The notes beneath the pieces are model-generated. The model had not been told where the DNA came from, did not search any database, and saw only the letters and a program-made list of their open reading frames with translations. The position numbers and the translations under genes were made by a program. Below, piece after piece: positions 26,168-36,170 of a DNA stretch of 64,000 nt (its first letter is position 1; every line of letters begins with the position of its first letter). Source of the DNA: Spirochaetales bacterium (GTDB lineage: Bacteria; Spirochaetota; Leptospiria; Leptospirales; Leptonemataceae); contig JABTUL010000001.1 of NCBI GenBank assembly GCA_015075425.1, positions 1,488,001-1,552,000 on the forward strand. The letters are read 5' to 3'.

Positions 26168-26694
26168 TTGATCGACTCACCGCTTTAATCCCGGAACGAT
26201 TCCTGAAATTCGTACGCTTTGGAGCCCTGTTTGTATGGGTGATACTTGCCGCTATCGTAACGTTTACGGCCTACGGTAAGGGATCGCAGAATGTGCCCGC
26301 TCAGGGCCAGGATCTTTCTTTAGCCAATATCATGGAGCGGGTCACGGTTGAAGAGAATCGCAAGAAAAAGCCGGGTGTTGTGATACCCGATACGGGCGAG
26401 TTACTCTATGAGAAGTTTCAGCCGGAGACACCATCGATGGAGAGCGTCCCGCGAGCGCAGCCCCTTCTGGAGGAGAATCGCCCGATCGAATCAGCACAGT
26501 TGCCACCCTTTGCCGGCGAAAAGGGCGTGCATATTTTCCCCGGACAATCGCCTCCGGTTGAGGGACTCAAACGGGAACCTGATTCTGTAGAGCTTTTGCC
26601 GCTGAAGGAGGCACCACAGGCGCCACCTGCAAAACAACCGGGCACGGTGGGGCCGGGTCAGGGGAAGAAGATTGATCTTTTGCCGATTGACTGA
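26164..26694 (+). CDS. Proline-rich single-pass membrane protein
   Basis: A 176-residue protein with one membrane helix near the N-terminus (FGALFVWVILAAIVTFTAY). A long, low-complexity tail rich in Pro, Glu and Gln follows, with repeated short acidic and proline segments (ELLPLKEAPQAPPAK). The topology suggests a cytoplasmic N-terminus and a periplasmic spacer, similar to anchor or TonB-like spacer proteins, but there is no family match I can name. ATG 26164 overlaps the previous stop as ATGA; ATG 26146 is also possible. It overlaps the next gene's start. Confidence 0.55.
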   Translation: MIDRLTALIPERFLKFVRFGALFVWVILAAIVTFTAYGKGSQNVPAQGQDLSLANIMERVTVEENRKKKPGVVIPDTGELLYEKFQPETPSMESVPRAQPLLEENRPIESAQLPPFAGEKGVHIFPGQSPPVEGLKREPDSVELLPLKEAPQAPPAKQPGTVGPGQGKKIDLLPID

Positions 26695-27307
26695 AAGGAT
26701 CTGCCTCTGGGCTCTCTGCCTGAGTCTTCCCCTTCTGGCTCAGGAGGAAACCGATCAGCTGGCCCGGCTCGACGTGGCCTATGCCCGGATCAGCTCCGGT
26801 GATGCACGTGGAGCTATGACGCTCCTCGAAGAACTGAAGACCGGACCCTTTGCTGATCTGGCCCGGCTCGAGATCGTTCGACTCGGTGCGACCCTGGGTC
26901 AGAAAAAAGCAGATCTGGAAACCGAAATGCGCGCCATCGAGTCGCAGGAGATCCGCGATGTGGCCCGTCTTACCCTGGTGCGCCAGCTTATGGACCGTGG
27001 CGAAGATGCGACGGGCCTCGCGCTGGAAGCGACGGGAAATCAGGCCTCCGCAAGGCTTCTTGCCGCAGAGATGTATTTCTACCGTGGAGAGCTAAAGAGT
27101 GCCGAGCGCCTGCTGCTGGATCTACGCGAAAACCCGCAGGCCCGGCTTTTACTCGGAAGGTTGTATCTTGATCAGCGTCTTTACAGCAGGCGGAGGGCCC
27201 GATCCGTCCTTGCGGAACTCCTTGCCCGCGAGAATCTTGAGCCGGAAGTCCGACGGGCAGGGCTTCGGCTGTGGATCCAGGCCCGGGGCTTCCCGTACAG
27301 TCCTTGA
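26672..27307 (+). CDS. Exported helical-repeat (TPR-like) protein
   Basis: A 211-residue protein with a signal peptide (LWALCLSLPLLA, cleavage before QEE) and a body of paired helices such as AYARISSGDARGAMTLLEEL and MYFYRGELKSAERLLLDL, the usual look of TPR or Sel1-type repeats. It probably works as a periplasmic binding scaffold. TTG 26672 is supported by AGGGGA seven bases upstream and overlaps the preceding gene by 23 bases; a second TTG at 26687 would give a shorter signal peptide. Confidence 0.6.
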   Translation: MIFCRLTERICLWALCLSLPLLAQEETDQLARLDVAYARISSGDARGAMTLLEELKTGPFADLARLEIVRLGATLGQKKADLETEMRAIESQEIRDVARLTLVRQLMDRGEDATGLALEATGNQASARLLAAEMYFYRGELKSAERLLLDLRENPQARLLLGRLYLDQRLYSRRRARSVLAELLARENLEPEVRRAGLRLWIQARGFPYSP

Positions 27308-27421
27308 GCCCTCCGGTCGCTGTTTTATTCTTAAATCCTGCAAAACGCGGGTGCGCCCGCTCTCTGCCTTTGCTGCGGAAATATCCTTGCAACTGTGAGC
27401 AGCCAGCGGAAGGTGTGAAGA

Positions 27422-29023
27422 ATGCTGTTCAAACTTTTACTCGAAAATCCCGAGCTTTCGAGCACAGACACTTCTCTGGCCCACCTTCTGATCCAGCTGG
27501 AAACACCGCCGGTTTCGGAGTCGCCCAATCGACGGCCCCTGGTTGTGGGACTGGCCATCGATAAGTCTAAATCGATGTACGGTGAGAAGATGAATGCCAC
27601 CATTGAGGCAGCGTCTGCTCTGGTGAACTGGCTGACCCGCCATGACCACCTGGCCATCGTGGCTTATGACTCAAACGTTGAAGTTGTTCAGCCGCTGATT
27701 CCGTTGACAGATAAATTTTCCGTCATCAAAAAGCTGGAAAATATCCGCGTGGGAACTTCCACGAATCTGAGCGGTGGCTGGTTGCAGGCGCTTAAATCGG
27801 TCGAAGCGGCAGATGTAGAGAATGCTTTCCGTCGCGTGATTCTTCTAACAGATGGAATGGCCAATACGGGTGTGGTCAGCACCAAGGATCTGGTGGGCAT
27901 TGCCGCCGATCATTACAAGCGCGGGATCAGTACCACCACGATCGGTTTTGGCCAGGATTTCTCTGAGAACTTGCTGCGCGAAATTTCCGTTTCCGGTGGC
28001 GGGAATTTCTATTTTGTGGCCGGGCCGGAACAGGCCCATGAAGTTTTTTTCCGGGAATTTGGCGACATCGCTGCTCTCTTTGGCCAGGGCCTGGAGATCA
28101 AGCTCCGGCCCGCGCCAGGTGTCTCCATCAAAGAAATCATCAACGATGTCCCCTACAACAGCACCGAAGATGGGGCCTATGTACTCCGCCCGGGGGATCT
28201 GCGGTCAGATGATTTACGTAATATCGTTGTGGTCCTTGAAGTCAATGGGGGCGAAGCCGGTGATGCTGTCTCTCTGATTACCGCCGAGCTTTCCTTTTAC
28301 AACCTGATTGAAGGTTCACGGCTGGAAAAGCACGATGCGGCCGTGATGGTGAATTTCAAGGCACGGCCATCAGACGGGTACAACAAAACGGTACGAATGG
28401 AGGCGCTCATCGCCGCTTCCAGCAGGGCCATGATTGAGGCCTCGCGCATCACCAATGAAAAGGATCTTTCTGCGGCCAGAGATGTGCTTAACGGTATGAT
28501 TCGTCGACTGGAAAGTCACGTGACTCTCGACAAAGAAACGATAGAGCGACTGATCCGGCGCCTGCAGGAGATGGAACGCAATCTGGAAGAGAATTTGAAT
28601 CTGGCACGCAAGCACCTCATGGCCAGCGCCTCAGAGATGGGCCGCAGCTTTGTGTATGACTACCATTTCTCTGGCAACGTCCATGACCGCATTCTGGAAA
28701 CACAGCTTAAAGGGCAGCTCGATCTCTACCGCTGTCCGGAACTCAAGGCAGATATCAAGCGCCAGATCGATGCAGGGTACCGTTACGTGATCTTTGACCT
28801 CACGGATCTTCAGTATGTCGATTCTTCCGGCATAGGCACACTCATCCAGATCAGTAACTGGATGAAAAAGCGGGCCGGCCTCATGGTTCTTGCCAATACT
28901 CAGGGAAGCGTGGACAAAGTCTTTGCCATGAGCAAGCTGGACGAGTTTTTCGTTTTCAAAGATACGGTTTCTGAGTCGCGATTATTCCTCGAAGAACACA
29001 TCGCCGCTCAGGGCAGGGTATAA
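27422..29023 (+). CDS. VWA-STAS fusion protein
   Basis: A 533-residue soluble protein that joins two regulatory domains. Residues about 35-230 are a von Willebrand A domain with an intact metal site: DKSKS (D47/S49/S51), the Thr in GTSTNLSGG, and LLTDGMANTG. A beta-rich section and a coiled coil (about 365-415) follow. The C-terminus, about 420-530, is a STAS domain of the anti-sigma-factor-antagonist type, with the phosphorylation turn YVDSSGIGTL (S468). A VWA module tied to a STAS switch suggests adhesion-type assembly controlled by a serine kinase. No kinase or phosphatase partner lies nearby. Confidence 0.82.
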   Translation: MLFKLLLENPELSSTDTSLAHLLIQLETPPVSESPNRRPLVVGLAIDKSKSMYGEKMNATIEAASALVNWLTRHDHLAIVAYDSNVEVVQPLIPLTDKFSVIKKLENIRVGTSTNLSGGWLQALKSVEAADVENAFRRVILLTDGMANTGVVSTKDLVGIAADHYKRGISTTTIGFGQDFSENLLREISVSGGGNFYFVAGPEQAHEVFFREFGDIAALFGQGLEIKLRPAPGVSIKEIINDVPYNSTEDGAYVLRPGDLRSDDLRNIVVVLEVNGGEAGDAVSLITAELSFYNLIEGSRLEKHDAAVMVNFKARPSDGYNKTVRMEALIAASSRAMIEASRITNEKDLSAARDVLNGMIRRLESHVTLDKETIERLIRRLQEMERNLEENLNLARKHLMASASEMGRSFVYDYHFSGNVHDRILETQLKGQLDLYRCPELKADIKRQIDAGYRYVIFDLTDLQYVDSSGIGTLIQISNWMKKRAGLMVLANTQGSVDKVFAMSKLDEFFVFKDTVSESRLFLEEHIAAQGRV

Positions 29024-29036
29024 AAATTCAGGCCAT

Positions 29037-29050
29037 GGGGAAAAGTCCCC
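29037..29050 (+). promoter_or_regulatory. Short hairpin before the outer-membrane protein gene
   Basis: GGGGA and TCCCC pair around an AAAG loop, 12 bases before the ATG of the barrel gene. The only strong purine run there is inside the stem, so it could limit ribosome access. It is not followed by a T tract. Confidence 0.28.
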
Positions 29051-29061
29051 GAAAATAGAAT

Positions 29062-30885
29062 ATGCCGGCCATAAGGAACAGGGCACTCTGGATCTTCCTT
29101 GTGGCAACTTCACTGCCGGCTTACAGCGACGGCTACAAATACCTGCCACCTGGCTTCTACCCCTCGGCTCCAGGCTTTGGGCTCAACACCAGCTACAAGA
29201 AAGTAGCCGATGACTACTACGTTACCCTCAATCCGGTTTATGGTCTGGCGCTTACACCTACATTTGAGGTGGGTGTGCAGTTCCCTCTGGAAATCCTGAT
29301 TCTCGACCGGGAACCCAAAACCGGAGAGAAGGTGCCATCCGTCCGTCAGGGCACCTACGACACACCGGAAGATGCCTCCAAACTGATTCGTTATGTGAAG
29401 CGGGGGACCCATCTGTATTTTAATCCCTCAGATCTGTTTAACTGGTCACTTTTTTACGGAGCGATGAACGGTGGCTACATTGGCCACAAGACGATTATCA
29501 ATCGCTTTGTGACCAGTTATGATCCCGCCGTCTATAAATCCGGCCTCATGTTTGATTTGAATAATTCCTGGGGCGGAGTGGAGCATTTCCAGTCCAATGT
29601 CACCAGCCGCGAAGTAGTGGGGAACCGGGTCTACATCCGTCCATTCCGGATCTTTGGTTCGAGTACTGCCTACCATCAGGCGCCGGCCGGCTATGAAATG
29701 GCCCGGGCCGATTATGGCGAATACCTTTTTGTTGAGCCCATTCCCGAACGCAAGGGTGGCCGTATGGGTCAGTACTTTCACGGTCGATTCAAGGACCAGT
29801 TCGAGGAAGAAGATGGGACCGATCCGGCAAATCAGACCGAGCCGGTAGATACCCGGGGCGCACCCCTGGATGCCAGCAAGAAAAGCAGCTCAAGCTGGCC
29901 CTGGTTTACGCGCTTTGCCATTGGCACGACAGTTGTGACGGACTATGATGCCCCTCTGGCTCTCGAAACGGATGGCTCGGGGGAACTCGTTGTGGATCCA
30001 GATACGAAATTGCCCCGTCCGGCGCGGAAGGCCCCGGCCATCATTGATGGTTATGCCGTCTGCGGCAAAATCGGTAGCTACGATGCCTGCGGGGTGGAAG
30101 GGGAGAACCTGACCATTCGTGGCGTTGATATGGAGTTGCGCCTGTCCCTCTCGCGAAACCTGGACTTTACGCCTTACGTAGATTACAATGAGATTCGCAA
30201 TCTTTACAATCCCAACCAGCTACCGGTTACCTACAATCAGTCACTGGAAATTACCGGTTTAAACACTACCGACCCGGACGCGCGGGCCACAGGTCTGCAT
30301 GCAGGCATTGATATTGTCTGGAGGCTATCGGATAAGTTCATTTTGAGCCTGCGACCCGAATACAGGGAGATGGAATCAAATTACGTGCCTTCCTATTTTG
30401 ATGGTTACTATGCAATTGAGCGCACCATCTACAATCCGGGTGGCACGGGCAGCGGCTCCGGGGAGACCAGCAGCATTCCCAAACTGGGTTACCTGCGCAG
30501 CCTTGAGGCCGATGGCGGCAAAAAAAAAGGCGGATTTCTGGAATCAAGGCTGGAGTACGATCGCAACTATATCCTGGACTTGATGTATGAGGACTATGAC
30601 GGTCCCACCAATTCCCGGGTGCTTCTGGGGCTGTACGTTCAGAGTATTCTGGGAACAGGGTTCTACACCAATGGTTACTATGCCAAAGCAAATTTTGAAG
30701 AACCGGAAGAGTCTTTCATTTATGATGATCGCTCGCTCGCGGCCGCTGAATTTGGCTACAAATTCAGCTTTGGACTGCAGCTGGGTGTGGCCTATGAACG
30801 CACCTGGGAATTCGATGATGATAGCGGGGTTTACGTGGCTCAGGATGAGAAATCGTTTGTGTTTCGCTTCAGCAATGTGCTTTAG
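29062..30885 (+). CDS. Predicted outer-membrane beta-barrel protein
   Basis: A 607-residue exported protein. The signal peptide (ALWIFLVATSLPAYS) is followed by sequence dominated by alternating aromatic/polar strands, such as DYYVTLNPVYGLALTPTFEVGVQF, FGYKFSFGLQLGVAYERTWEF and SFVFRFSNVL at the end. This is typical of a porin-like barrel of 12 or more strands. It is rich in Tyr, Gly and Asp and nearly free of Cys. No TonB box or plug domain is visible. The function (channel, assembly factor or receptor) is open. It follows the VWA-STAS gene after 38 bases and is probably co-transcribed with it. Confidence 0.72.
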   Translation: MPAIRNRALWIFLVATSLPAYSDGYKYLPPGFYPSAPGFGLNTSYKKVADDYYVTLNPVYGLALTPTFEVGVQFPLEILILDREPKTGEKVPSVRQGTYDTPEDASKLIRYVKRGTHLYFNPSDLFNWSLFYGAMNGGYIGHKTIINRFVTSYDPAVYKSGLMFDLNNSWGGVEHFQSNVTSREVVGNRVYIRPFRIFGSSTAYHQAPAGYEMARADYGEYLFVEPIPERKGGRMGQYFHGRFKDQFEEEDGTDPANQTEPVDTRGAPLDASKKSSSSWPWFTRFAIGTTVVTDYDAPLALETDGSGELVVDPDTKLPRPARKAPAIIDGYAVCGKIGSYDACGVEGENLTIRGVDMELRLSLSRNLDFTPYVDYNEIRNLYNPNQLPVTYNQSLEITGLNTTDPDARATGLHAGIDIVWRLSDKFILSLRPEYREMESNYVPSYFDGYYAIERTIYNPGGTGSGSGETSSIPKLGYLRSLEADGGKKKGGFLESRLEYDRNYILDLMYEDYDGPTNSRVLLGLYVQSILGTGFYTNGYYAKANFEEPEESFIYDDRSLAAAEFGYKFSFGLQLGVAYERTWEFDDDSGVYVAQDEKSFVFRFSNVL

Positions 30886-30929
30886 TTTTTTTTCTGCTCC
30901 ATACCCGCGGTCCTGCCGATGGTCAGTCT

Positions 30930-31448
30930 ATGATGCAAGGCCTGAATCCCGCACTCTCTGAAATGGTTGCCCGCGGGCAACTCGATGCCCCAAAGATTCA
31001 CGGACTCATTCGGTTAAAGAATTTTATTGATGGATATGCAAAATCGAATTTTGTCAGCACGGAACAGGAAAACGAGCAGCAGCAGAAGTTCGGCACCACC
31101 ACGGATATTAAGACCTGGGGTGATTATTTCCAGACAGAGATTGCCAGTCGCTTTTTTGATGCCCCTGCTGCAGATTTTGAGCGGATCCTTGAAACGGTTC
31201 GTTACGATGTGATTGCTGCGTTGCTTGTTTTTTCCGGTAAGCCGGAATCCTTTCTAAAAGAGGCGGTGCAGAAAGGGCATCTGGCCATCGCTTTAACAGA
31301 GGATCAGTGGTCCGCGGAAGATCGGGAAGATGCTCACCTGGGAATTCTGGCGCAGTACTTTGTAGATATGAAGCTGGACGGTGTGGCGCTCAAAACTCAG
31401 GATCGGGAATGGTTTGATCGTTTTGCCCGGGCCGCAGAAGTCGTCTGA
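30930..31448 (+). CDS. Soluble helical protein of unknown function
   Basis: A 172-residue protein without a signal peptide or membrane segments. It is helix-rich and acidic, with no motif that I recognise. Two ATG codons in a row at 30930 form the start; no clear Shine-Dalgarno sequence is present. The stop overlaps the ATG of the following TPR gene in TGATG, so the two are translationally coupled. It sits in the same run as the VWA-STAS and barrel genes. Confidence 0.5.
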   Translation: MMQGLNPALSEMVARGQLDAPKIHGLIRLKNFIDGYAKSNFVSTEQENEQQQKFGTTTDIKTWGDYFQTEIASRFFDAPAADFERILETVRYDVIAALLVFSGKPESFLKEAVQKGHLAIALTEDQWSAEDREDAHLGILAQYFVDMKLDGVALKTQDREWFDRFARAAEVV

Positions 31449-31939
31449 TGAAGTTCCTTTTTTTTCTTGCGCTCCTTCTGGTGCTCGCCCCGGGTATGGC
31501 CCAGGATCAGTCAGAGAGCAAGGAAAACAAAGAGAGCGCTTTTGAGAAAAACAAAGTAGAGCAGGGGCAAAAGTCGCTGCGCTATGCAGGAAGCTTGATC
31601 GCCGCCGGTCAGGTAGCCCAGGCTACCCGGATCCTTGAAGATCTCCTGATTCTTTATCCTTTTCACCCGGACAATGCCACGATGCTTACTCTTCTGGGGG
31701 ACCTCGCCAGTGGGCGCGGGGAACTGGAGCGCGCCCTCAGCTGGTACAGACGGGCCTACCTGGAAGGGCGCAACAAGGAAACCGGAAGTAAAGCCTACTT
31801 GAAGGCGGGCGAACTGGCAGTAGAAATGGGAGAAGTGGACCAGGCCCGCAGTATCTTTCTCGATCTTGCCCGGGAGCGCAAGCACGAGGAAATCGGACGG
31901 GATGCGGAGAATCGGCTGAAGGCTCTTTCGAGTTCTTGA
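31448..31939 (+). CDS. Exported TPR-repeat protein
   Basis: A 163-residue protein with a clear signal peptide (KFLFFLALLLVLAPGMAQ). After it come a Lys/Glu/Asn/Ser-rich linker and about three TPR-like helical hairpins: LIAAGQVAQATRILEDLLILYPFHP, LASGRGELERALSWYRRAYLEG and LAVEMGEVDQARSIFLDLA. It is probably periplasmic and binds another protein. It is coupled by overlap to the preceding gene and closes the run that begins with the helical gene at 23751. A second exported helical-repeat protein occurs in the same run at 26672. Confidence 0.68.
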   Translation: MKFLFFLALLLVLAPGMAQDQSESKENKESAFEKNKVEQGQKSLRYAGSLIAAGQVAQATRILEDLLILYPFHPDNATMLTLLGDLASGRGELERALSWYRRAYLEGRNKETGSKAYLKAGELAVEMGEVDQARSIFLDLARERKHEEIGRDAENRLKALSSS

Positions 31940-32048
31940 CTTGCCTGATGGTCCTGGCAGAAGTGCTTCCAACAACGAGCTTTGAACCTTTGAAATCGGC
32001 TCTGGCTATCAATTGAACCATAAAAGGGAACGATACTCTAACTAACGT

Positions 32049-33266
32049 ATGTCCGGCGTCTTTCAAATGGCCAATTACAACGGCGGCTCCTATGTCGTTA
32101 TTGAGGGCAAACGGGAAGCGCAAAACTTCTTCATCATCATGAAGGGGAAATTGCGGACCCAGAAAGAGATGCAGTACGCCGGTGAGGAAGCAAGTCAGGT
32201 CCTTGGCCCGGGCGACTTCTTTGGCGTGGAAAGTGCCATGTCCGGGCACAGCCGCATTGAGACCGTGGTGGCTCTTTCCGATTGCAGCCTGATTGTGGTG
32301 AATCACGACCAGTTCGGGCTTTTGATCCAGAAGAATACACCCGTAGCCATGAAGATCATCCGCTCCTTCTCCGTGAAATTGCGCTCGTTCGATAACACAA
32401 TTACCCGGCTTTCTTTCCGCAATGCGGTGGAGGAAGATCCCCAGCACCTGTTTGAAGTGGCGGAATTCTGGTTCAACCAGAAGCGATTCAACCACGCAGC
32501 TTACGGATTTCAGAAATATTTGCAGTGGTGCCCTACCGGGGAGAAGGTCAGTCAGGCAAAGATGCGCCTGCAGAACATGAACAAGCCCATGGTGGCCCCG
32601 GCCGTTCCCGAGTCCAATATCAATCGGACATTCAAAGAAGATGAAATGGTCTTTGCCGAAAACGAGCCAGGGCGTGAACTGTATATCATCCAGAGCGGAC
32701 GGGTCAAAATCACCAAAATGGTAAACGGTCAGGAAGTTATGTTGGCAGTATTGCAACCCGGTGATATCTTTGGGGAGATGGCGCTGCTCGATAACAAGCC
32801 ACGCAGTGCTTCCGCCATCATTGCGGAAGACGCGACCATGCTGGCCATCAACAAAACTAACTTTGAAGGTATGGTAAAAGCGCAGCCTCAACTGGCGACC
32901 CGCTTGATTACGATTCTCTCCGAGCGTATCTGGATGGCCTATCGTCAACTTTCCAATCTCATGATAACCGATCCTCTGGGCCGGCTGTTTGACACGCTTT
33001 TGACCCTGGCGGAGAAGAATCATGTGAAGATTGGTCCCAAGGCTTCGCACAATTTCGATATTGGTGGCAAGGATCTGCTCAAGATGGTAGGCTTCGATGA
33101 AAAAAAAGACGAGCGCTATCTTATGGATCTGCTCAAAAACCGCTGGATGCGACTGGATGAAGGTAAATTGATTTGCCTGGATTTACAGGAGCTTGAGAAG
33201 CAGGTTGCTTTCCATAAAAAGAAAGTGAGCATGGACCGCAAACGCGAGAAGGCTGCGGCCCGTTAG
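32049..33266 (+). CDS. Two-domain cyclic-nucleotide-binding (Crp/Fnr-type) regulator
   Basis: A 405-residue protein with two cNMP-binding barrels: residues about 5-105 (LGPGDFFGVESAM, less conserved) and about 195-310 (LQPGDIFGEMALLDNKPRSASAII, with the phosphate-binding R-S-A). A helical insert separates them. The C-terminal 70 residues resemble a Crp winged helix (DLLKMVGFDEKKDERYLMDLL) but the DNA-recognition helix is not clear. It may be a transcription factor or an allosteric protein. No good Shine-Dalgarno sequence precedes the ATG. It is 51 bases upstream of the methylmalonyl-CoA mutase gene. Confidence 0.78.
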   Translation: MSGVFQMANYNGGSYVVIEGKREAQNFFIIMKGKLRTQKEMQYAGEEASQVLGPGDFFGVESAMSGHSRIETVVALSDCSLIVVNHDQFGLLIQKNTPVAMKIIRSFSVKLRSFDNTITRLSFRNAVEEDPQHLFEVAEFWFNQKRFNHAAYGFQKYLQWCPTGEKVSQAKMRLQNMNKPMVAPAVPESNINRTFKEDEMVFAENEPGRELYIIQSGRVKITKMVNGQEVMLAVLQPGDIFGEMALLDNKPRSASAIIAEDATMLAINKTNFEGMVKAQPQLATRLITILSERIWMAYRQLSNLMITDPLGRLFDTLLTLAEKNHVKIGPKASHNFDIGGKDLLKMVGFDEKKDERYLMDLLKNRWMRLDEGKLICLDLQELEKQVAFHKKKVSMDRKREKAAAR

Positions 33267-33317
33267 TCCATCTGGCACTGCTCTTGACAGGAAGAGCCAT
33301 ATCCATCATCCAGCCGT

Positions 33318-35441
33318 ATGGATTCTGTGGAACGCTGGAAAGAAGAATTAAAGAAAGACCTTAAAGGCAAGAGCTTTGAGGATCTGATCCGTCAGACTCC
33401 AGAAAATATACCGATCAAACCGCTTTATACGGGGGAAGATACTGCTGACCTCGAGGAGCAACTGCGCTCGCTGCCTGGATTTTTCCCGTATGTCCGCGGC
33501 CCGTATACTTCGATGTATGCCCATCGCCCCTGGACCATCCGGCAGTATGCTGGCTTTTCTACAGCGGAGGATTCCAATGCTTTTTACCGCCGCAACCTGG
33601 CCATGGGCCAGAAAGGACTTTCCGTGGCTTTTGATCTGGCCACCCATCGTGGCTATGACAGTGACCATCCGCGGGTTGTCGGAGATGTGGGTAAAGCCGG
33701 GGTGGCCATTGACTCCGTGGAAGACATGAAAGTGCTGTTTGCCGGCATACCGCTGGGGGAAATGTCCGTATCGATGACCATGAATGGCGCTGTGATTCCG
33801 GTTATGGCGGCCTACATTGTGGCCGCAGAAGAGCAGGGCGTAAAGCCGGCGGAACTATCCGGTACCATCCAGAACGATATTTTAAAAGAATTTATGGTAA
33901 GAAATACCTATATTTACCCGCCGGCACCATCCATGCGTCTTGTCGCTGATATCATTGAATACACAAGTGAGCACATGCCCCGGTTCAACAGCATCAGCAT
34001 TTCTGGCTATCACATGCAGGAAGCCGGAGCCACGGCGGACCTGGAACTGGGTTTTACGATAGCCGATGGTCTGGAATACGTACGTCAGGCATTGGCCCGG
34101 GGGCTGCCTGTGGACGCTTTTGCGCCCCGCCTTTCTTTTTTCTTTTCTATAGGTATGAATTTTTATATGGAAATAGCCAAGCTCAGGGCGGCCCGTATGA
34201 TCTGGGCCGAGCGGATGAAAGCCTTTGCGCCCCAAAGCGCCAAATCCCTCCTGCTGCGTACGCACTGCCAGACCAGCGGAGTCAGCCTGACAGAGCAGGA
34301 CCCGTACAATAATGTGATCCGCACAACCCTTGAGGCCCTGGCTGCCGTTTTTGGTGGCACGCAAAGTCTGCATACCAATGCTCTGGATGAAGCGATCGCA
34401 CTGCCCACCGATTTTTCCGCACGCATTGCCCGAAATACCCAGCTCATCATTGCGGAAGAATCAGGGATACCATCTGTCATTGATCCCTGGGGTGGCTCGC
34501 ATTTCATGGAAAGGCTTACGGCTGATCTTGCCGCCCGGGCCAATGCTCTGATTGATGAAGTGGAAGCACTGGGCGGCATGACGCGGGCGATCGAATCAGG
34601 TATGCCCAAATTGCGCATTGAAGAATGTGCAGCGCGCCGGCAGGCCAGGGTGGACAGTAAGGAAGAAGTTATCGTTGGCGTGAATAAGTACCGGGTGGAA
34701 TCTGACGAGGAGCTTCAGATTCTCGAGGTGGATAACTCCGCTGTTCTTTCGAGCCAGCTGGCGCGCCTTCAGTCGATTCGGGCCACGCGGAACCAGGCTG
34801 CAGTGGATGCCTCTCTCAGGAAAATACAGGAAGCAGCTCGTAGCGGGCAGGGGAACCTTTTGTCTATGGCCATTGAGGCCACGCGGTTACGCGCAACACT
34901 CGGGGAAATTTCTCAGGCAATGGAAACGGTATTTACCCGCTACAATGCTCCGGTCCAGACGATAAGCAACGTGTACGGGGCAACTTTTTCCGGTGACCAG
35001 GAGTGGCAGGCCCTGCATGCCAGAGTGGAAGCTTTTGCACGACGTGAAGGTCGGCGCCCGCGGATGCTCGTGGCTAAAATGGGACAGGACGGTCATGACC
35101 GCGGGGCGCATGTGATTGCCACAGCCTTTTCCGACCTGGGATTCGATGTGGACATTGGTGCTTTGTTTCAAACTCCCGCAGAGGTGGCCCGTCAGGCGGT
35201 GGAAAATGATGTCCACGTAATCGGGGTTTCCACACAGGCAGCCGGCCATAAGACGCTCATTCCGGAACTCCTGCGCTGCCTGAAGGATGAAGAAGCGACC
35301 GACATCAAAGTCGTTTGTGGAGGAGTCATACCGCGGCAGGATTATCCATTTTTGCGGGAGGCTGGCGTGGGGTTGATTTTTGGACCGGGAACGCCAGTAA
35401 AAGAATCGGCGGCAGCCATACTCACTATGCTCGGGGCCTGA
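33318..35441 (+). CDS. scpA: Methylmalonyl-CoA mutase, single-chain type
   Basis: Adenosylcobalamin enzyme that interconverts (R)-methylmalonyl-CoA and succinyl-CoA. The 707-residue chain has both parts: the TIM-barrel catalytic domain ([25 protein letters not shown] motif region, TRTHCQTSG-like [28 protein letters not shown]) and the C-terminal B12 domain with DGHDRG (the cobalt-ligating His) and [11 protein letters not shown]. The size fits the homodimeric ScpA/MutB form rather than the small subunit. It is followed one base later by rpiA. No meaB or epimerase gene is next to it. A TTGACA lies 34 bases upstream of the ATG. Confidence 0.95.
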   Translation: MDSVERWKEELKKDLKGKSFEDLIRQTPENIPIKPLYTGEDTADLEEQLRSLPGFFPYVRGPYTSMYAHRPWTIRQYAGFSTAEDSNAFYRRNLAMGQKGLSVAFDLATHRGYDSDHPRVVGDVGKAGVAIDSVEDMKVLFAGIPLGEMSVSMTMNGAVIPVMAAYIVAAEEQGVKPAELSGTIQNDILKEFMVRNTYIYPPAPSMRLVADIIEYTSEHMPRFNSISISGYHMQEAGATADLELGFTIADGLEYVRQALARGLPVDAFAPRLSFFFSIGMNFYMEIAKLRAARMIWAERMKAFAPQSAKSLLLRTHCQTSGVSLTEQDPYNNVIRTTLEALAAVFGGTQSLHTNALDEAIALPTDFSARIARNTQLIIAEESGIPSVIDPWGGSHFMERLTADLAARANALIDEVEALGGMTRAIESGMPKLRIEECAARRQARVDSKEEVIVGVNKYRVESDEELQILEVDNSAVLSSQLARLQSIRATRNQAAVDASLRKIQEAARSGQGNLLSMAIEATRLRATLGEISQAMETVFTRYNAPVQTISNVYGATFSGDQEWQALHARVEAFARREGRRPRMLVAKMGQDGHDRGAHVIATAFSDLGFDVDIGALFQTPAEVARQAVENDVHVIGVSTQAAGHKTLIPELLRCLKDEEATDIKVVCGGVIPRQDYPFLREAGVGLIFGPGTPVKESAAAILTMLGA

Positions 35442-35442
35442 T

Positions 35443-36156
35443 ATGCGTAATGATCCTCTCGATAACCCGTCCCGGCTGAACGCAGTGCGGGAAGCATTGA
35501 AGCTCGTCTCTGACGGGATGACCATTGGACTGGGAACGGGTTCGACTACCTCGCTTTTTATTCGTGAACTGGCTCTGCGTGTAAAAAAGGAGAAGCTGCG
35601 CCTGGATTTTTTTGCCAGTTCTTTTGCCACCGTGCATCTGGCCAAATCACTGGGACTTACTGTTCTGGAGAGCTCCGCCCTGGGTGAACTGGATGTCAGC
35701 TTCGATGGAGCCGATGAAGTCGATCCTGCACTGCACCTCATCAAAGGTGGTGGGGCAGCCCACACCCGCGAAAAGATCCTGCATGCTGCTTCCCGGGCCT
35801 TTTATTGTCTGGTGGATGAGACCAAGCGGGTATCCGTGCTTGGAGAGAGGACTGCCGTTCCCCTGGAAGTCCTGCCGATGGCCCGATCCCCGGTCATACG
35901 CAAACTACAGGACCTGGGCGCTATGGATGTAGAGTTGCGCCTGGCCCGAATGAAGGATGGACCGGTGGTAACCGACAATGGAAACCTGATCCTTGATGCA
36001 AAGCTGCCCTTGGCGGACCCTCCGGCCATGGAAGAGTCTCTGGCCCGGATTCCCGGAGTTGTAGAAAGCGGAATCTTTGCCCTGCCGCATTGCCACCTGG
36101 CCGGTGTATTTGTGGGCAGTCCGGATGGGGTCGTTTATCTAAAAAAAGAAATATAA
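35443..36156 (+). CDS. rpiA: Ribose-5-phosphate isomerase A
   Basis: Interconverts ribulose 5-phosphate and ribose 5-phosphate in the pentose phosphate pathway. The 237-residue protein shows the phosphate loop GTGSTTSLF, the catalytic DGADEVD and KGGGAAHTREKI segments, and VTDNGNLILD near the C-terminus; all are RpiA signatures. The ATG lies one base after the mutase stop, so translation is coupled. Isomerase supply fits with the 6-phosphogluconate dehydrogenase gene 10 kb downstream. Confidence 0.95.
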   Translation: MRNDPLDNPSRLNAVREALKLVSDGMTIGLGTGSTTSLFIRELALRVKKEKLRLDFFASSFATVHLAKSLGLTVLESSALGELDVSFDGADEVDPALHLIKGGGAAHTREKILHAASRAFYCLVDETKRVSVLGERTAVPLEVLPMARSPVIRKLQDLGAMDVELRLARMKDGPVVTDNGNLILDAKLPLADPPAMEESLARIPGVVESGIFALPHCHLAGVFVGSPDGVVYLKKEI

Positions 36157-36170
36157 AAGGTGCTTTTCCT

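Noticed and set aside
31737-33050. Minus-strand frame of 437 codons across the TPR and cNMP genes
   Set aside because: It is antisense to the cyclic-nucleotide regulator with intact domains, and its own translation shows no recognisable fold.
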